DNA of 64,000 bases. Origin: Verrucomicrobiota bacterium (lineage in GTDB: Bacteria > Verrucomicrobiota > Verrucomicrobiia > Limisphaerales > VHDF01). The notes under the pieces were generated by a model that was given only the letters and a program-made list of their open reading frames with translations, did not search any database and had not been told where the DNA came from. Every line of letters begins with the position of its first letter. The first letter of the stretch is position 1. The translations under genes and the position numbers were made by a program. Location of the stretch: contig VHDF01000006.1 of the NCBI GenBank assembly GCA_016871495.1, forward strand, positions 30,699 to 94,698, read 5' to 3'. Shown piece by piece: positions 54,485 to 63,749 of this stretch.

Positions 54485-55573
54485 ATGCAATGTTCCTCCC
54501 TCGCCATGGGCACCGCCCTCTTGGCGTTTCTTTTTCTCGCGACCACCGGACTGTCGGCCTCGTTTGAACGGGTATCCTCCTCGGATTATGGCAAAATGCC
54601 CGACGGCGCCGGGGTGCAACAGTTCACCCTCAGGAATTCGAAAGGGATGGTGGTGAAGATCATCACTTACGGGGCTATCATCACGGAAATTCAAGCTCCG
54701 GATCGCGGAGGCAAGATGGCCAATGTCGTGCTCGGAGCCGCTTCGTTGGATGAGTATTTGAAAGGATTTCGCGGGTCGGCCGCGGTCATCGGGCGTTTCG
54801 CCAATCGCATCGCCAAAGCCAAGTTCAAGATCGATGGCATGGAGTATTCGCTCGCGGCCAACAATGGGCGAAACCACATCCACGGAGGGCGAAAGGGTTT
54901 TGCGAGTGTGGTGTGGACCGGGCGGGTTCTGCCGGCGAAGCCGAACGAAGGATCCGTTGAACTGAGTTATTTGAGCAAGGATGGCGAAGAGGGATATCCG
55001 GGGAACCTTCACGTGAAAGTGATCTACACTCTGACCGATTCCCATGAGCTGCGCATGGATTATCTTGCGACGACAGACAAGGCGACTCCCGTGAATCTGA
55101 CCAATCACGCTTACTTCAATCTGGCGGGTGAAGGCCATGTGCTGGATCACGAGCTCTGGCTGAATGCGGATCGATACACACCGGCGGACGATGAGTTGAT
55201 TCCGACCGGGGCCATCGCGAGTGTGAACGGCACCCCATTGGATTTCACCACGCGCACGCGCGTCGGATCGCGCATCGAGCAACTCAAGCCCAAGCTGAAC
55301 GGTTACGATCACAACTTTGTGGTCACCGGAGACAAGGGAGTGCTGCGAACGGCTGGAAAAGTGGTGGATCCGAAAACCGGGCGAGTGATGGACGTCAGCA
55401 CCACCGAACCTGGTGTGCAGCTCTACACGGGCAATCACCTCCAGCACGGCGGGCTCTGTCTGGAAACCCAACATTACCCGGATTCCATCAATCAACCGGC
55501 CTTTCCCTCGCCGGTGTTGCGTCCAGGCCAAACCTGGAACAGCACGAGCGTATTTGCGTTCTCGGCGCAATGA
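54485..55573 (+). CDS. Aldose 1-epimerase (galactose mutarotase), exported
   Basis: The ATG at 54485 gives a signal peptide (MGTALLAFLFLATTGLSA), so this mutarotase is periplasmic. Catalytic His residues are in NNGRNHIHGG and TNHAYFNLAG, and the catalytic Glu in GLCLETQHYPDSIN, as in GalM. It speeds anomer exchange of hexoses, or of sialic acid if paired with the NanA-like gene. The length of 362 residues is normal. It is 15 bases before the MFS gene. Confidence 0.87.
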   Translation: MQCSSLAMGTALLAFLFLATTGLSASFERVSSSDYGKMPDGAGVQQFTLRNSKGMVVKIITYGAIITEIQAPDRGGKMANVVLGAASLDEYLKGFRGSAAVIGRFANRIAKAKFKIDGMEYSLAANNGRNHIHGGRKGFASVVWTGRVLPAKPNEGSVELSYLSKDGEEGYPGNLHVKVIYTLTDSHELRMDYLATTDKATPVNLTNHAYFNLAGEGHVLDHELWLNADRYTPADDELIPTGAIASVNGTPLDFTTRTRVGSRIEQLKPKLNGYDHNFVVTGDKGVLRTAGKVVDPKTGRVMDVSTTEPGVQLYTGNHLQHGGLCLETQHYPDSINQPAFPSPVLRPGQTWNSTSVFAFSAQ

Positions 55574-55588
55574 TCGGGTCATTGGGGC

Positions 55589-56878
55589 GTGCCGCAGCAG
55601 ACTCAACCCTCGGATTCGGACGCGACCGGCGGAGGCTGGGCGGGCGCGGGCCGCTTGGCGTGGATGGTGGTCCTGCTGCTGTGGCCGGTGGCTTTGCTGA
55701 ACTATCTCGACCGGCAGATGCTGGCGGCGATGAAGTTCTCGGTGATGAAGGATATTCCTTCGATCGGGACCGAAGCGAACTGGGGGATGATGCTGGGGCA
55801 GTTCAAGTGGGTTTATGCGATCCTGAGCCCCGTGGGAGGCTACATTGCGGATCGATTCAGCCGCAGGCTCACGATCTGTGGGAGCCTGTTTGTCTGGTCC
55901 GCGGTGACTTGGGCCACCGGGCATGTGCAAACGTATGACGGATTGCTGTGGACGCGATCCCTGATGGGAATTAGCGAGGCGTTTTATATTCCGGCGGCAC
56001 TGTCTTTGATCGCCGAGTATCATTCAGGATCCACGCGGTCCCGGGCGGTGGGATTGCATCAGATGGCGATTTATGCGGGTGTGATTTCCGGTGGGTTCAC
56101 GGGTTATTTGGCGGAGGATCCGGGGTTTGGATGGCGCCGGGTGTTTGATTTCACGGGCATCGCAGGAATCCTCTATTCCATTCCGCTGGTCTTCCTCTTG
56201 AAAGATGCCCCGGCGTCGGCCCGGGCGGTCGCGGAATCGGATCCCAAGCCGGCGATGGGCGCGGCGGTGAAGGAGTTATTCGGGAACCGCTCATTTGTCT
56301 TGTTGGTGCTTTGTTTTACCTTGCCGGCGCTTGCGGCTTGGGTGGTGAGGGACTGGATGCCGGCGATTTTGAAGCAGCAGTTCAACATTGGTCAGGGCAA
56401 AGCGGGGGTCTCGGCGACGCTGTACTGGCAGGTCGCAGCCGTGCTGGGGGCCATGGGTGGAGGCTGGCTCGCGGACCAATGGAGCCAGCGAACGGAACGA
56501 GGCCGGATTTATGTGGGGGCATTGGGGATCAGCCTGTTGATCCCGGCGCTGTTTGGGGTGGGCAACGCGGGGAGCCTCACGGTGGCGGTGGTTTTCCTGA
56601 TTGTATTCGGGTTGGGATGGGGCGCCTTCGATTGCAACAACATGCCTATTTTGTGTCAGATTGCCCGGCCCCAGCTCCGGGCCACAGGGTATGGCCTTAT
56701 GAATATGGTCAGCATCAGTTGCGGCGGCTTCGCCGATTGGGGCTTCGGAATTTTGCGGGATCGGCAGGTACCCTTGAATGTCATTTTTGGAGTTTTTGCA
56801 GGAATCGCGACGGTTTCGGTGGTGCTGATGCTGCTGATTCAACCTTCACGCCGCGAGCCTGGGAGTGCTCCCTCATGA
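55589..56878 (+). CDS. MFS transporter, hexuronate/sialate-type
   Basis: The 429-residue protein starts at GTG and has twelve likely helices. LLNYLDRQMLAAMKFSVM near residue 33, GGYIADRFSRRLTICGSLF and the second-half GGWLADQWSQRTERGRIYVG are major-facilitator loops of the anion:cation symporter (ExuT/NanT-like) group. Its stop overlaps the start of the lyase gene (ATGA), so import and first breakdown step are coupled. The substrate is probably an acidic sugar, but this is inferred. Confidence 0.83.
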   Translation: MPQQTQPSDSDATGGGWAGAGRLAWMVVLLLWPVALLNYLDRQMLAAMKFSVMKDIPSIGTEANWGMMLGQFKWVYAILSPVGGYIADRFSRRLTICGSLFVWSAVTWATGHVQTYDGLLWTRSLMGISEAFYIPAALSLIAEYHSGSTRSRAVGLHQMAIYAGVISGGFTGYLAEDPGFGWRRVFDFTGIAGILYSIPLVFLLKDAPASARAVAESDPKPAMGAAVKELFGNRSFVLLVLCFTLPALAAWVVRDWMPAILKQQFNIGQGKAGVSATLYWQVAAVLGAMGGGWLADQWSQRTERGRIYVGALGISLLIPALFGVGNAGSLTVAVVFLIVFGLGWGAFDCNNMPILCQIARPQLRATGYGLMNMVSISCGGFADWGFGILRDRQVPLNVIFGVFAGIATVSVVLMLLIQPSRREPGSAPS

Positions 56879-57801
56879 AATCGTTTCCCATCACTGGCTT
56901 GGTCGCGGCTACCCACACGCCTTTCCGGGACGATGGCCAAATGCATCTCGACGCGATCGAGCATCAGGCCGCCCATTTGGTTCGACAGGGGGTTGAGTTT
57001 GCTTTTGTGGGTGGAACCACGGGCGAGAGCCATTCACTGACTCTGGAAGAGAGGCTGGCCTTGGCCGACCGCTGGATGAGTGTGACGCGCGGATCGACTT
57101 TGAAAGTCATGGTTCATGTGGGTGCGAATAGTGTGGAGGATGCAAGAATCCTGGCCAACCGGGCGTCCCGGGCAGGGGCGGCTGCCTTCAGCGCCATCCC
57201 TCCCTGCTATTTCAAGCCGCGCACTCTGGATTTACTGGTTGAATGCTCGGAGAAGGTGGCCGAAGCAGCACCCGAACTGCCGTTTTTTTATTATGATATT
57301 CCGTCCATGACCGGCGTGGCGTTCCCGATGGGCGAATTCCTGGAGCGTGCGTCGGCGCGGATTCCCAATTTGGGGGGCCTGAAATTCAGCAATCACGACT
57401 TGGCGATGTTCCAACAGTGCTTGCTGGCTTGTGAGGGGAAGCTGACCATTACCTTTGGATGCGATGAGTTCTTGCTCGCCGCATTGGCGCTAGGCGGTCG
57501 TGCCGGGATCGGCAGCACCTACAATTTCGCGGCACCCCTTTATCACCGGTTGGTGAAGGCCTTCGCCGACGGACGAATGGAGGACGCACGCATGGAACAG
57601 CGGCGCTCGGTTTGTCTGGTGGCCTTGCTTTCGTCGTTCGGTTACATGGCCGCCTCCAAGGCCTTGATGGGCATGCTTGGAGTGAACGTGGGACCCCCGC
57701 GTCTGCCCCACGCAGGACTCTCAAAGGAGGCCCAAAAATCGTTGCGGCTCCGCCTTGAAGAGCTCGGGTTTTTCGATTGGATCAAATGGGATCCGCAGTA
57801 G
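56875..57801 (+). CDS. N-acetylneuraminate lyase/DapA-family aldolase
   Basis: The 308-residue protein is a class I aldolase of the DapA/NanA family. GGTTGESHSLTLEERLAL near residues 42-59 is the substrate loop, FFYYDIPSMTGV holds the catalytic Tyr and GGLKFSNHDL the Schiff-base Lys. The YDIP and GLKFS pattern suits N-acetylneuraminate lyase better than DapA. It would split sialic acid to N-acetylmannosamine and pyruvate. It is translationally coupled to the MFS gene. The nearby ROK kinase (17 kb away) could act on the product but is not linked. Confidence 0.8.
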   Translation: MKSFPITGLVAATHTPFRDDGQMHLDAIEHQAAHLVRQGVEFAFVGGTTGESHSLTLEERLALADRWMSVTRGSTLKVMVHVGANSVEDARILANRASRAGAAAFSAIPPCYFKPRTLDLLVECSEKVAEAAPELPFFYYDIPSMTGVAFPMGEFLERASARIPNLGGLKFSNHDLAMFQQCLLACEGKLTITFGCDEFLLAALALGGRAGIGSTYNFAAPLYHRLVKAFADGRMEDARMEQRRSVCLVALLSSFGYMAASKALMGMLGVNVGPPRLPHAGLSKEAQKSLRLRLEELGFFDWIKWDPQ

Positions 57802-57856
57802 CGGAGTCCAGGACGCATCCTGCGGACGGACCGAAGGTGGAACCGTGGAATCGGGA

Positions 57857-58088
57857 AGCCTGGAAACGGCGATTCAGAAGCGTCGAGCTGCGCAAAAGCT
57901 TGAGCGTCAGAGGCCTGCCAAAAGTTGAGGTGCATCCGCAGGGTGACCCATCGAATCATGAGACAGGCCTTTGCCGCCAAGATCTTGCGATAGATCGATG
58001 CGGATCAATTGCGGTTTTCAGCAAAAGAACTCCACCGGATCGGGGTGCGGAACGGTGAGTAACTTCACCATCAAGTTAGTCGGAAGGT
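57857..58088 (+). repeat. Repeat family B, core plus right end
   Basis: The core (CGTCGAGCTGCGCAAAAGCT, CCGCCAAGATCTTGCGA) is followed by AGCAAAAGAACTCCACCGGA, GGTGAGTAACTTCACCATCA and AGTTAGTCGGAAGGT, the inverted match of the left end at 17086. The MFS gene on the minus strand ends at a TAA (58076-58078) inside this end. Confidence 0.8.
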
Positions 58089-59302
58089 GAAGTTGTCCGT
58101 GTTCGACCGGTCCGCTTGGTATCCGGACGTCCGTGGTAAGCGACCAGGAAGAGGACAAGCAGAAATCCCACGCTGGCGGCGAGGGAAGCCCAGTAAAGAC
58201 TCCAGCGGGTGCCTTGCGGGCCGGTAAGATATGCATGCCACCAACCGGTGCCCAGGTAGCCCGCTAAATTCCCAAATCCGCTGGTGAGCAGGACCAGGAG
58301 GGCTTGCGCTCGGGCCCGCCAAGCCGGATCGATCCGTTCATCGATGTAAATCTGGGCGGTAATGAAGACAAGGGTGTAAGAGAAACCGTGGAGGGCAATG
58401 CCACCGAGGATGAAGCCGCGTTGATCGAGGGCGCACAAGGCGAAGCGCAGCACCCCGCAACTCAGTCCGGCCACGAAAATCCACTTCAACCGCCAGCGCG
58501 TGATCAAGCCGCCGAGCATGAACATGGCGGCGATCTCGGTGATTTGGCCCAGCGTCATCCAGGCCGAAGTCCGCTCCAGGCCGAGTTCGCGCAGGTGAGG
58601 TGGTGTGTAGGGGTAAAATGCCGCCAGCGGGACGTTCAGCAGGGCCGCCGTGAAAAAGACGATGCGGTGATCGGACACGCGCAGGAGATCGAGAGCGTCG
58701 AGGCCCAGCCGCTGGCGGAGGGTTAATCCTTCGGACGAGTTGGGCGCTTCAACCTTCGGAAGCCGCCAAGTCATGGCGGCGACCCCGAGCCAGATCAGGC
58801 TGCCCGCAAACCCCGACCCAGGGGAGGCGTCGGCGCCCAAGGCGCTCACAAGCCAGCAACCCGCCATCCATCCGAACGTCCCAACCGCGCGGAGCGGGCC
58901 GAACTCATGTTTGGAGTTTGCGAGCCGCGCAAAGACCACCGTGCAGGAAAGCGGCCAGGTGGGGGATGAGCACAGCGAATGCACCTGAATGGCCAGCAAG
59001 GTAAGGCCCGGTCCGGCCTTCCAGTGGATCGCGGCGCTGGCCAGGGACATTGAGGCCGCAGTGGCCAGGGCCAGCCCGCGGAGGACCTTGACGGGGGACG
59101 CGTGGCGATCGGCCATGGCTCCAAACCAAAGTGGCGAGACGAAGGCCGCGATGGCCGAGGCCGCGTAAGCCATCGGTTTTGCGGACCCGAGTTCGTGACT
59201 ATCCAAAACCCGGCCCAGCGGCACGAACCAAGCGCTCAAGGCGGCTCCGTGGAGGAAGAAAAGGACGGCGAGTTCCGGGTGGGTCAGAAAAGTCTTCTTC
59301 AA
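58076..59302 (-). CDS. MFS transporter, nucleoside/sugar:H+ symporter-like
   Basis: The protein has twelve hydrophobic segments and the NupG/LacY-type features FLHGAALSAWFVPLGRVLD near the start, ALYWFGAMADRH-like loop (FGAMADRHASPVKVLRG) and QIYIDERIDPAWRARAQALL in the second half. No ATG is near the expected start; TTG at 59302 or 59350 must be used. Length from 59302 is 408 residues. The last residues and the TAA are encoded in repeat family B, so the original end may have been replaced. The substrate is unknown. Confidence 0.78.
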   Translation of the reverse strand: MKKTFLTHPELAVLFFLHGAALSAWFVPLGRVLDSHELGSAKPMAYAASAIAAFVSPLWFGAMADRHASPVKVLRGLALATAASMSLASAAIHWKAGPGLTLLAIQVHSLCSSPTWPLSCTVVFARLANSKHEFGPLRAVGTFGWMAGCWLVSALGADASPGSGFAGSLIWLGVAAMTWRLPKVEAPNSSEGLTLRQRLGLDALDLLRVSDHRIVFFTAALLNVPLAAFYPYTPPHLRELGLERTSAWMTLGQITEIAAMFMLGGLITRWRLKWIFVAGLSCGVLRFALCALDQRGFILGGIALHGFSYTLVFITAQIYIDERIDPAWRARAQALLVLLTSGFGNLAGYLGTGWWHAYLTGPQGTRWSLYWASLAASVGFLLVLFLVAYHGRPDTKRTGRTRTTSPSD

Positions 59303-59612
59303 TGGGACGCGAGGCAGCGCTCGCGGAGTCTGGGCAACCGAGCCAGCCAATCAAGCGGAAGTTGGACGATGCCGGGCCGCCCAGGGCGGCCACAAGTTGT
59401 CGGAAAGGTGCGCGGAGCGCCGGGTCGCGGCGTTCCCGCCGCTTCGGCCATGGGTCCGCCGGCGCGTCATGTTTTGACCCTGCCATGCTTGACCGAAAAT
59501 CGGTCTCCTGTCTGGAAGGCTAAGTTTGTGTGTCATGTCGAGGTCAACACCGCGCTCCGCAGTCGATCGGGCCAACCGCCGTTGAACCTTGTCCGAACCG
59601 GCCGTTTGGCCT
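59303..59612. other. Intergenic gap with short repeats
   Basis: No gene is seen. GCGGCGTTCCCGCCGC at 59427-59442 with its flank matches 54230-54257, and GGTCAACACCGCGCTCCGC near 59540 matches the sequence at the ROK kinase end (39716-39738) in the opposite orientation. Confidence 0.55.
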
Positions 59613-61049
59613 ATGAATTTCGGTGTGAGCTCGTTGCTTTCCATGCCCCGCCGCGAAGCGCTTTGGCGCCTGGCCTGCGGTTTTGGCTCACTGGCGCTGG
59701 CCGGAATGCTCAGCCCCCGCGCCCATGCCTACACGAATCCACTCGCTCCGAAAGCGCCGATGATTCGTCCGCGGGCTCGTCGCGTCATCTTCCTGTTCAT
59801 GCAGGGAGGACCGAGCCAGGTGGACACTTTTGATTACAAGCCACGCCTGGACCGCGATGACGGGAAGCAACTCCCCTTCGACGACGCCCGTACCCTGGCC
59901 AACACGGGCCATCGGGGCACGGACCAACGCGTGCTGAAGTCACCGTGGTCATTCGCCCGCCACGGTGCGAGCGGACATTGGGTCAGCGAACTGTTTCCGC
60001 AGGTTGCGCGGCATATCGACGACCTCTGCTTCATCCACTCGCTTCACACCGAAGGCGTGGCCCACGGACCCGCCACGCTTTTTCTCCATTGCGGTTCGAC
60101 CAACTTTATCCGACCGAGCATGGGCGCCTGGGTGAGTTACGGCTTGGGAACGGAGAACGAGAATTTGCCCGGCTTTGTCTCCATCGCCCCCCCGTTGGGA
60201 AATGGCGGCGCTCGCAATTGGGGCCACGCCTTCCTGCCTCCTGTTTTCCAAGGCACTGCCGTCGGCGTGGCCGGTCAACCGGCCGGGGCACAAACGATTC
60301 GCAACCTCTCCGGCGCTTCCACCCATGCCGCGAGCCGCCGCCAGTTCGACCTGATCCAAGCCTTGAACGCCGGCCAGACTCGGGCGCACCCCGGCGACGC
60401 GGAGTTTGAGGCTGTGATCAACGCCTACGAACTGGCCTGGCGCATGCAGATGAACGCGCCCGGCGTGCTGGACTTCGCGGGTGAATCGCACTCCACGCTC
60501 GCTCTCTACGGCATTGGCGAGAAGGATACCGACGATTTCGGGCGCCAATGCCTCATGGCTCGCCGCTTGTGCGAGTCTGGCGTGCGCTTCGTCCAGGTGA
60601 ATTACGGCGACAACACTGCGAACCCCCGTTGGGACCAGCATTCCAATTTGGCCAAACACGCAGATCATGCCCGCGCCGTGGACAAGCCAATTGCGGGACT
60701 CCTGGCGGATCTCAAGTCGCGCGGCCTGCTCGAAGACACCCTTGTCTGGTGGGGCGGCGAATTTGGGCGTACCCCATACGCGGAGAAAAACGGCACCGGA
60801 CGCGACCACAACCCCGGCGGTTTCACCGTTTGGCTGGCGGGAGGCGGGGTGAAGCCCGGTTTCGCGCTCGGCGCCACGGACGACTTCGGCCATTACGCCG
60901 TGCAGAACAAAGTGCATATGCACGATCTCCACGCGACCGTTCTGCACCTGCTCGGACTAGACCACGAACGCCTGACTTACACGTTCGACGGTCGCCCTTT
61001 CCGGCTCACGGATGTGCATGGACACGTGGTGAGGGAAATCTTGGCTTGA
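59613..61049 (+). CDS. Tat-exported DUF1501 protein
   Basis: The ATG at 59613 (a TTG lies at 59589) leads to a Tat-like signal with SMPRREALWRLACGFGSLAL. The 478-residue protein has the sulfatase-like DUF1501 pattern: VIFLFMQGGPSQVDTFDYKP, SELFPQVARHIDDLCFIHSL, DFGRQCLMARRLCESGVRFV and WWGGEFGRTPYAEKNGTGRD. In PVC bacteria it is usually next to a DUF1549/DUF1553 gene; here it stands alone. The biochemical role of the family is not established. Confidence 0.87.
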   Translation: MNFGVSSLLSMPRREALWRLACGFGSLALAGMLSPRAHAYTNPLAPKAPMIRPRARRVIFLFMQGGPSQVDTFDYKPRLDRDDGKQLPFDDARTLANTGHRGTDQRVLKSPWSFARHGASGHWVSELFPQVARHIDDLCFIHSLHTEGVAHGPATLFLHCGSTNFIRPSMGAWVSYGLGTENENLPGFVSIAPPLGNGGARNWGHAFLPPVFQGTAVGVAGQPAGAQTIRNLSGASTHAASRRQFDLIQALNAGQTRAHPGDAEFEAVINAYELAWRMQMNAPGVLDFAGESHSTLALYGIGEKDTDDFGRQCLMARRLCESGVRFVQVNYGDNTANPRWDQHSNLAKHADHARAVDKPIAGLLADLKSRGLLEDTLVWWGGEFGRTPYAEKNGTGRDHNPGGFTVWLAGGGVKPGFALGATDDFGHYAVQNKVHMHDLHATVLHLLGLDHERLTYTFDGRPFRLTDVHGHVVREILA

Positions 61050-61250
61050 GAGCCTCTTTGTGATTTCGGCAAGGGTCCTGCGGAGAGAGATTTTGGGGCC
61101 AGCCAAGGCGGCGAGGCGGTAGCATCCCCGCATCGGGCTCTGAGGGCCGAGCCAACACGGGCCGCCGCGCTTTCCGCCCGAAAGCGGGACTCCAAACGCC
61201 CCGCCCCGGCCGGCGTCTTGCGAATTCGCCGTGGGTGAGTTCAAAGACGG
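61050..61250. other. Intergenic sequence without visible features
   Basis: The stretch between the DUF1501 stop and repeat family C is GC-rich and holds no gene, terminator or clear repeat that I can support. Confidence 0.5.
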
Positions 61251-61379
61251 TGCATCCCGATGTTGCCGGTGATGCAGGTAGGGCGCGTCCGTCCCGGCGC
61301 GCCGCCGGAGCATGATGTTTTGCATCCAGTGGGCGGCGGGCTGGGACAGGCCCGCCCTACCAACGGCTTCGGGATGCAC
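61251..61379 (-). repeat. Repeat family C, copy 2
   Basis: It is the inverted match of 42959-43089: GGTGCATCCCGATGTTGCCG at one end, CTTCGGGATGCAC at the other, with GTAGGGCGCGTCC and GGGCGGCGGGCTGGGACAGG between. The two copies differ in a few bases and in which hairpin lies nearer each end. Confidence 0.82.
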
Positions 61380-61447
61380 GGGTTCAAAGAGCGATCCCAA
61401 CGGTGGGCTTGATTCAGGCGGAACTCCCTCTAGTCTCCCCCCGCTCT

Positions 61448-63616
61448 ATGACCACCTCCCGATCTTCCCCCTCGCCCACCAAGCATCGTTGGAAGTTTTT
61501 CCGTGCCGGCGGTTTTGACCAAGTCCTCCTCGAAACCGGCGCTGACCTGCTCAGCCTGGATCAATTGGACCAAAAACTTTGGGTCGCCCTGGCCTGCCCA
61601 ACCCGCGGCGTCGAATTCGACACGCAAACGCTCGATTTGATCGATAGCGACAAGGACGGACGGATTCGCCCGCCGGAAATCCTCGCCGCCGTCCGCTGGG
61701 CCGGTTCTTTGCTCAAGAACCCCGATGACTTGACCAAAGGCCGCAACTCTCTGCCTCTTGCCGCCATCCAAGACTCCAGCCCGGAAGGCAAACAGGTCCT
61801 GGCCGCGGCGAAGCAAATCCTCGCCAATCTCGGAAAGGCCGACGCCACCGAAATCAGTGCCGAGGACACGGCGGATCAAGCGCGGATCTTCGTCCAGACG
61901 AGATTCAACGGAGACGGCATCGTCACCGAGAGCTCGGCCGATGACGACGCGACCAAAGCCGTCATCAAGGACATTATCGCTTGCCTGGGTGCCGAGACGG
62001 ACCGCAGCGGCAAACCCGGAGTTTCCCAGGCCAAGATCGATCAGTTTTTCGCGGATGCCGCGGCCCTCACCTCCTGGACCAAGAAAGCCCAGGAACCAGG
62101 GTTCCTCCCGCTCGCGGACAAATCAGCCGAAGCTCATAGCGCGCTCAAGGCGGTTCGCGCCAAGATCGACGACTTTTTCGCCCGTTGCCGCCTGGCGGCT
62201 TTCGACAGCAGAGCCTTGACGGCGGTGAACCGGCAAGAAGCCGAGTATTTGTCCTTGGGGACCAAGGACCTTTCTTCTGGCGGCTCCGAGTTTGCCCATT
62301 TCCCGCTGGCCCGAGTGGAAGCCGGGAAGCCTTTGCCCCTTGTCGAAGGGGTCAATCCAGGCTGGGCAACGGCTTTGGGAGCATTTCACGCCTCAGTGGT
62401 GAAGCCGATTCTGGGCGATAAAGCATCGCTGACGGAATCCGAGTGGCGGTCGTTGTCGGACAAATTTACCGCCTACGAAGCCTGGCTGGGCGCCAAAGCG
62501 GGAGCGTCGGTTGAAAAACTGGGTTTGGCGCGGTTGGAGGAAACGCTCGCGGGGAAAGCCAAGGAAACGCTCGCGGGATTGATTGCGAAGGATAAGGCGC
62601 TGGAACCGGAATCCAACGGAATCGCCTCGGTGGATCGCTTGGTTCGCTACCATCGCGACATGCATCGCCTGCTGAACAACTACGTCTCCTTCACCTATTT
62701 CTACAACCGTCGCGACAGGGCGATGTTCCAGGCGGGCACACTCTACCTCGATCAAAGAAGCTGTGAACTTTGCATGCGGGTCGAGGATCCCGGCAAGCAC
62801 GCGAGCATGGCGGGTCTGGCGGGCACGTATCTGGCCTACTGCGATTGTGTGCGCAAGGGATCGGGTGAAAAAATGCAAATTGTGGCCGCGTTTACGGGCG
62901 GCGATTCGGACAATCTCATGGTCGGTCGCAACGGGGTATTCTACGACCGGCAAGGCCGGGATTGGGACGCCACGATCAGCAAGATCATCGACAACCCCAT
63001 CAGCATCCGGCAGGCCTTTTTCGCTCCGTACAAGAAGTTGGTGCGGATGATTGAGGAAAATATCGCGAAAAGAGCCGCGGCAGCCGATTCAGCAGCCACC
63101 GCCAAATCGGTGAGTGAGGCGGACAAAGCGAAGCCCGCCGAACCGCCCAAGAAGATCGACACCGGCACTTTGGCCGCAATCGGTTTGGTGCTCACCACGC
63201 TGCTGGGAGCGCTGGGGACCATTTTCGGCAAATTGCTCGACCTGTCCTGGTGGCAGATCCCCCTGGCCATCCTGGCCATCCTCGTGATGATCTCGCTTCC
63301 TTCCGTCGTCATGGCGTACCTGAAATTGCGAAAGCGCAATCTCGGACCCATCCTCGACGCCAACGGATGGGCGGTCAACGCGAAGGCCCGCATCAATGTT
63401 CCGTTCGGCGGCTCGCTCACCAAAGTGGCGGCGGTCCCCCCGGGATCCGAATGGTCGCTCGATGATCCTTTCGCGGAGCAAAACAACAGCTCGAAGTGGA
63501 TCGTCTTTGCCGTCATCCTCGGGCTGGGCATCGCCCTCGCCTCGATCGTTTACAAGAAGGGTTCCGAACAGCAATCCGCCCCGGAAAAACCCGCCGCCGC
63601 CGCCCCCGCGAAATAA
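61448..63616 (+). CDS. Unrecognised EF-hand-like protein with C-terminal membrane helices
   Basis: The ATG at 61448 is preferred because the open frame before it (from 61403) runs out of a repeat. The 722-residue product has no signal peptide. LIDSDKDGRIRPPEI (about residues 64-78) is a good EF-hand loop and RFNGDGIVTES (about 152-162) a weaker one. A long helical middle contains SCELCMRVEDPGKHASMAGL and YCDCVRKGSG near 440-475. Membrane helices lie near 573-595, 601-622 and 683-702, the last followed by a short tail. The N-terminal 570 residues are then probably cytoplasmic. I do not recognise the family; calcium sensing at the membrane is a guess. Confidence 0.72.
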   Translation: MTTSRSSPSPTKHRWKFFRAGGFDQVLLETGADLLSLDQLDQKLWVALACPTRGVEFDTQTLDLIDSDKDGRIRPPEILAAVRWAGSLLKNPDDLTKGRNSLPLAAIQDSSPEGKQVLAAAKQILANLGKADATEISAEDTADQARIFVQTRFNGDGIVTESSADDDATKAVIKDIIACLGAETDRSGKPGVSQAKIDQFFADAAALTSWTKKAQEPGFLPLADKSAEAHSALKAVRAKIDDFFARCRLAAFDSRALTAVNRQEAEYLSLGTKDLSSGGSEFAHFPLARVEAGKPLPLVEGVNPGWATALGAFHASVVKPILGDKASLTESEWRSLSDKFTAYEAWLGAKAGASVEKLGLARLEETLAGKAKETLAGLIAKDKALEPESNGIASVDRLVRYHRDMHRLLNNYVSFTYFYNRRDRAMFQAGTLYLDQRSCELCMRVEDPGKHASMAGLAGTYLAYCDCVRKGSGEKMQIVAAFTGGDSDNLMVGRNGVFYDRQGRDWDATISKIIDNPISIRQAFFAPYKKLVRMIEENIAKRAAAADSAATAKSVSEADKAKPAEPPKKIDTGTLAAIGLVLTTLLGALGTIFGKLLDLSWWQIPLAILAILVMISLPSVVMAYLKLRKRNLGPILDANGWAVNAKARINVPFGGSLTKVAAVPPGSEWSLDDPFAEQNNSSKWIVFAVILGLGIALASIVYKKGSEQQSAPEKPAAAAPAK

Positions 63617-63749
63617 ATTCTACAGGGCCGGACTATTCCTGGTGTAAATTGGCAAGAACGCGGACTTGCGCCAAAGCTCATGCCAGCCGCTCGCGATCTC
63701 GTTCTCGATCCAAAATTCAAAACCTAAAATCGCACATCCAGAGTTCCCC
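63617..63749. other. Intergenic sequence before the transposase end
   Basis: No gene or clear repeat was seen. The stretch contains A/T-rich sequence (CAAAATTCAAAACC) unlike the rest of the window. Confidence 0.4.
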
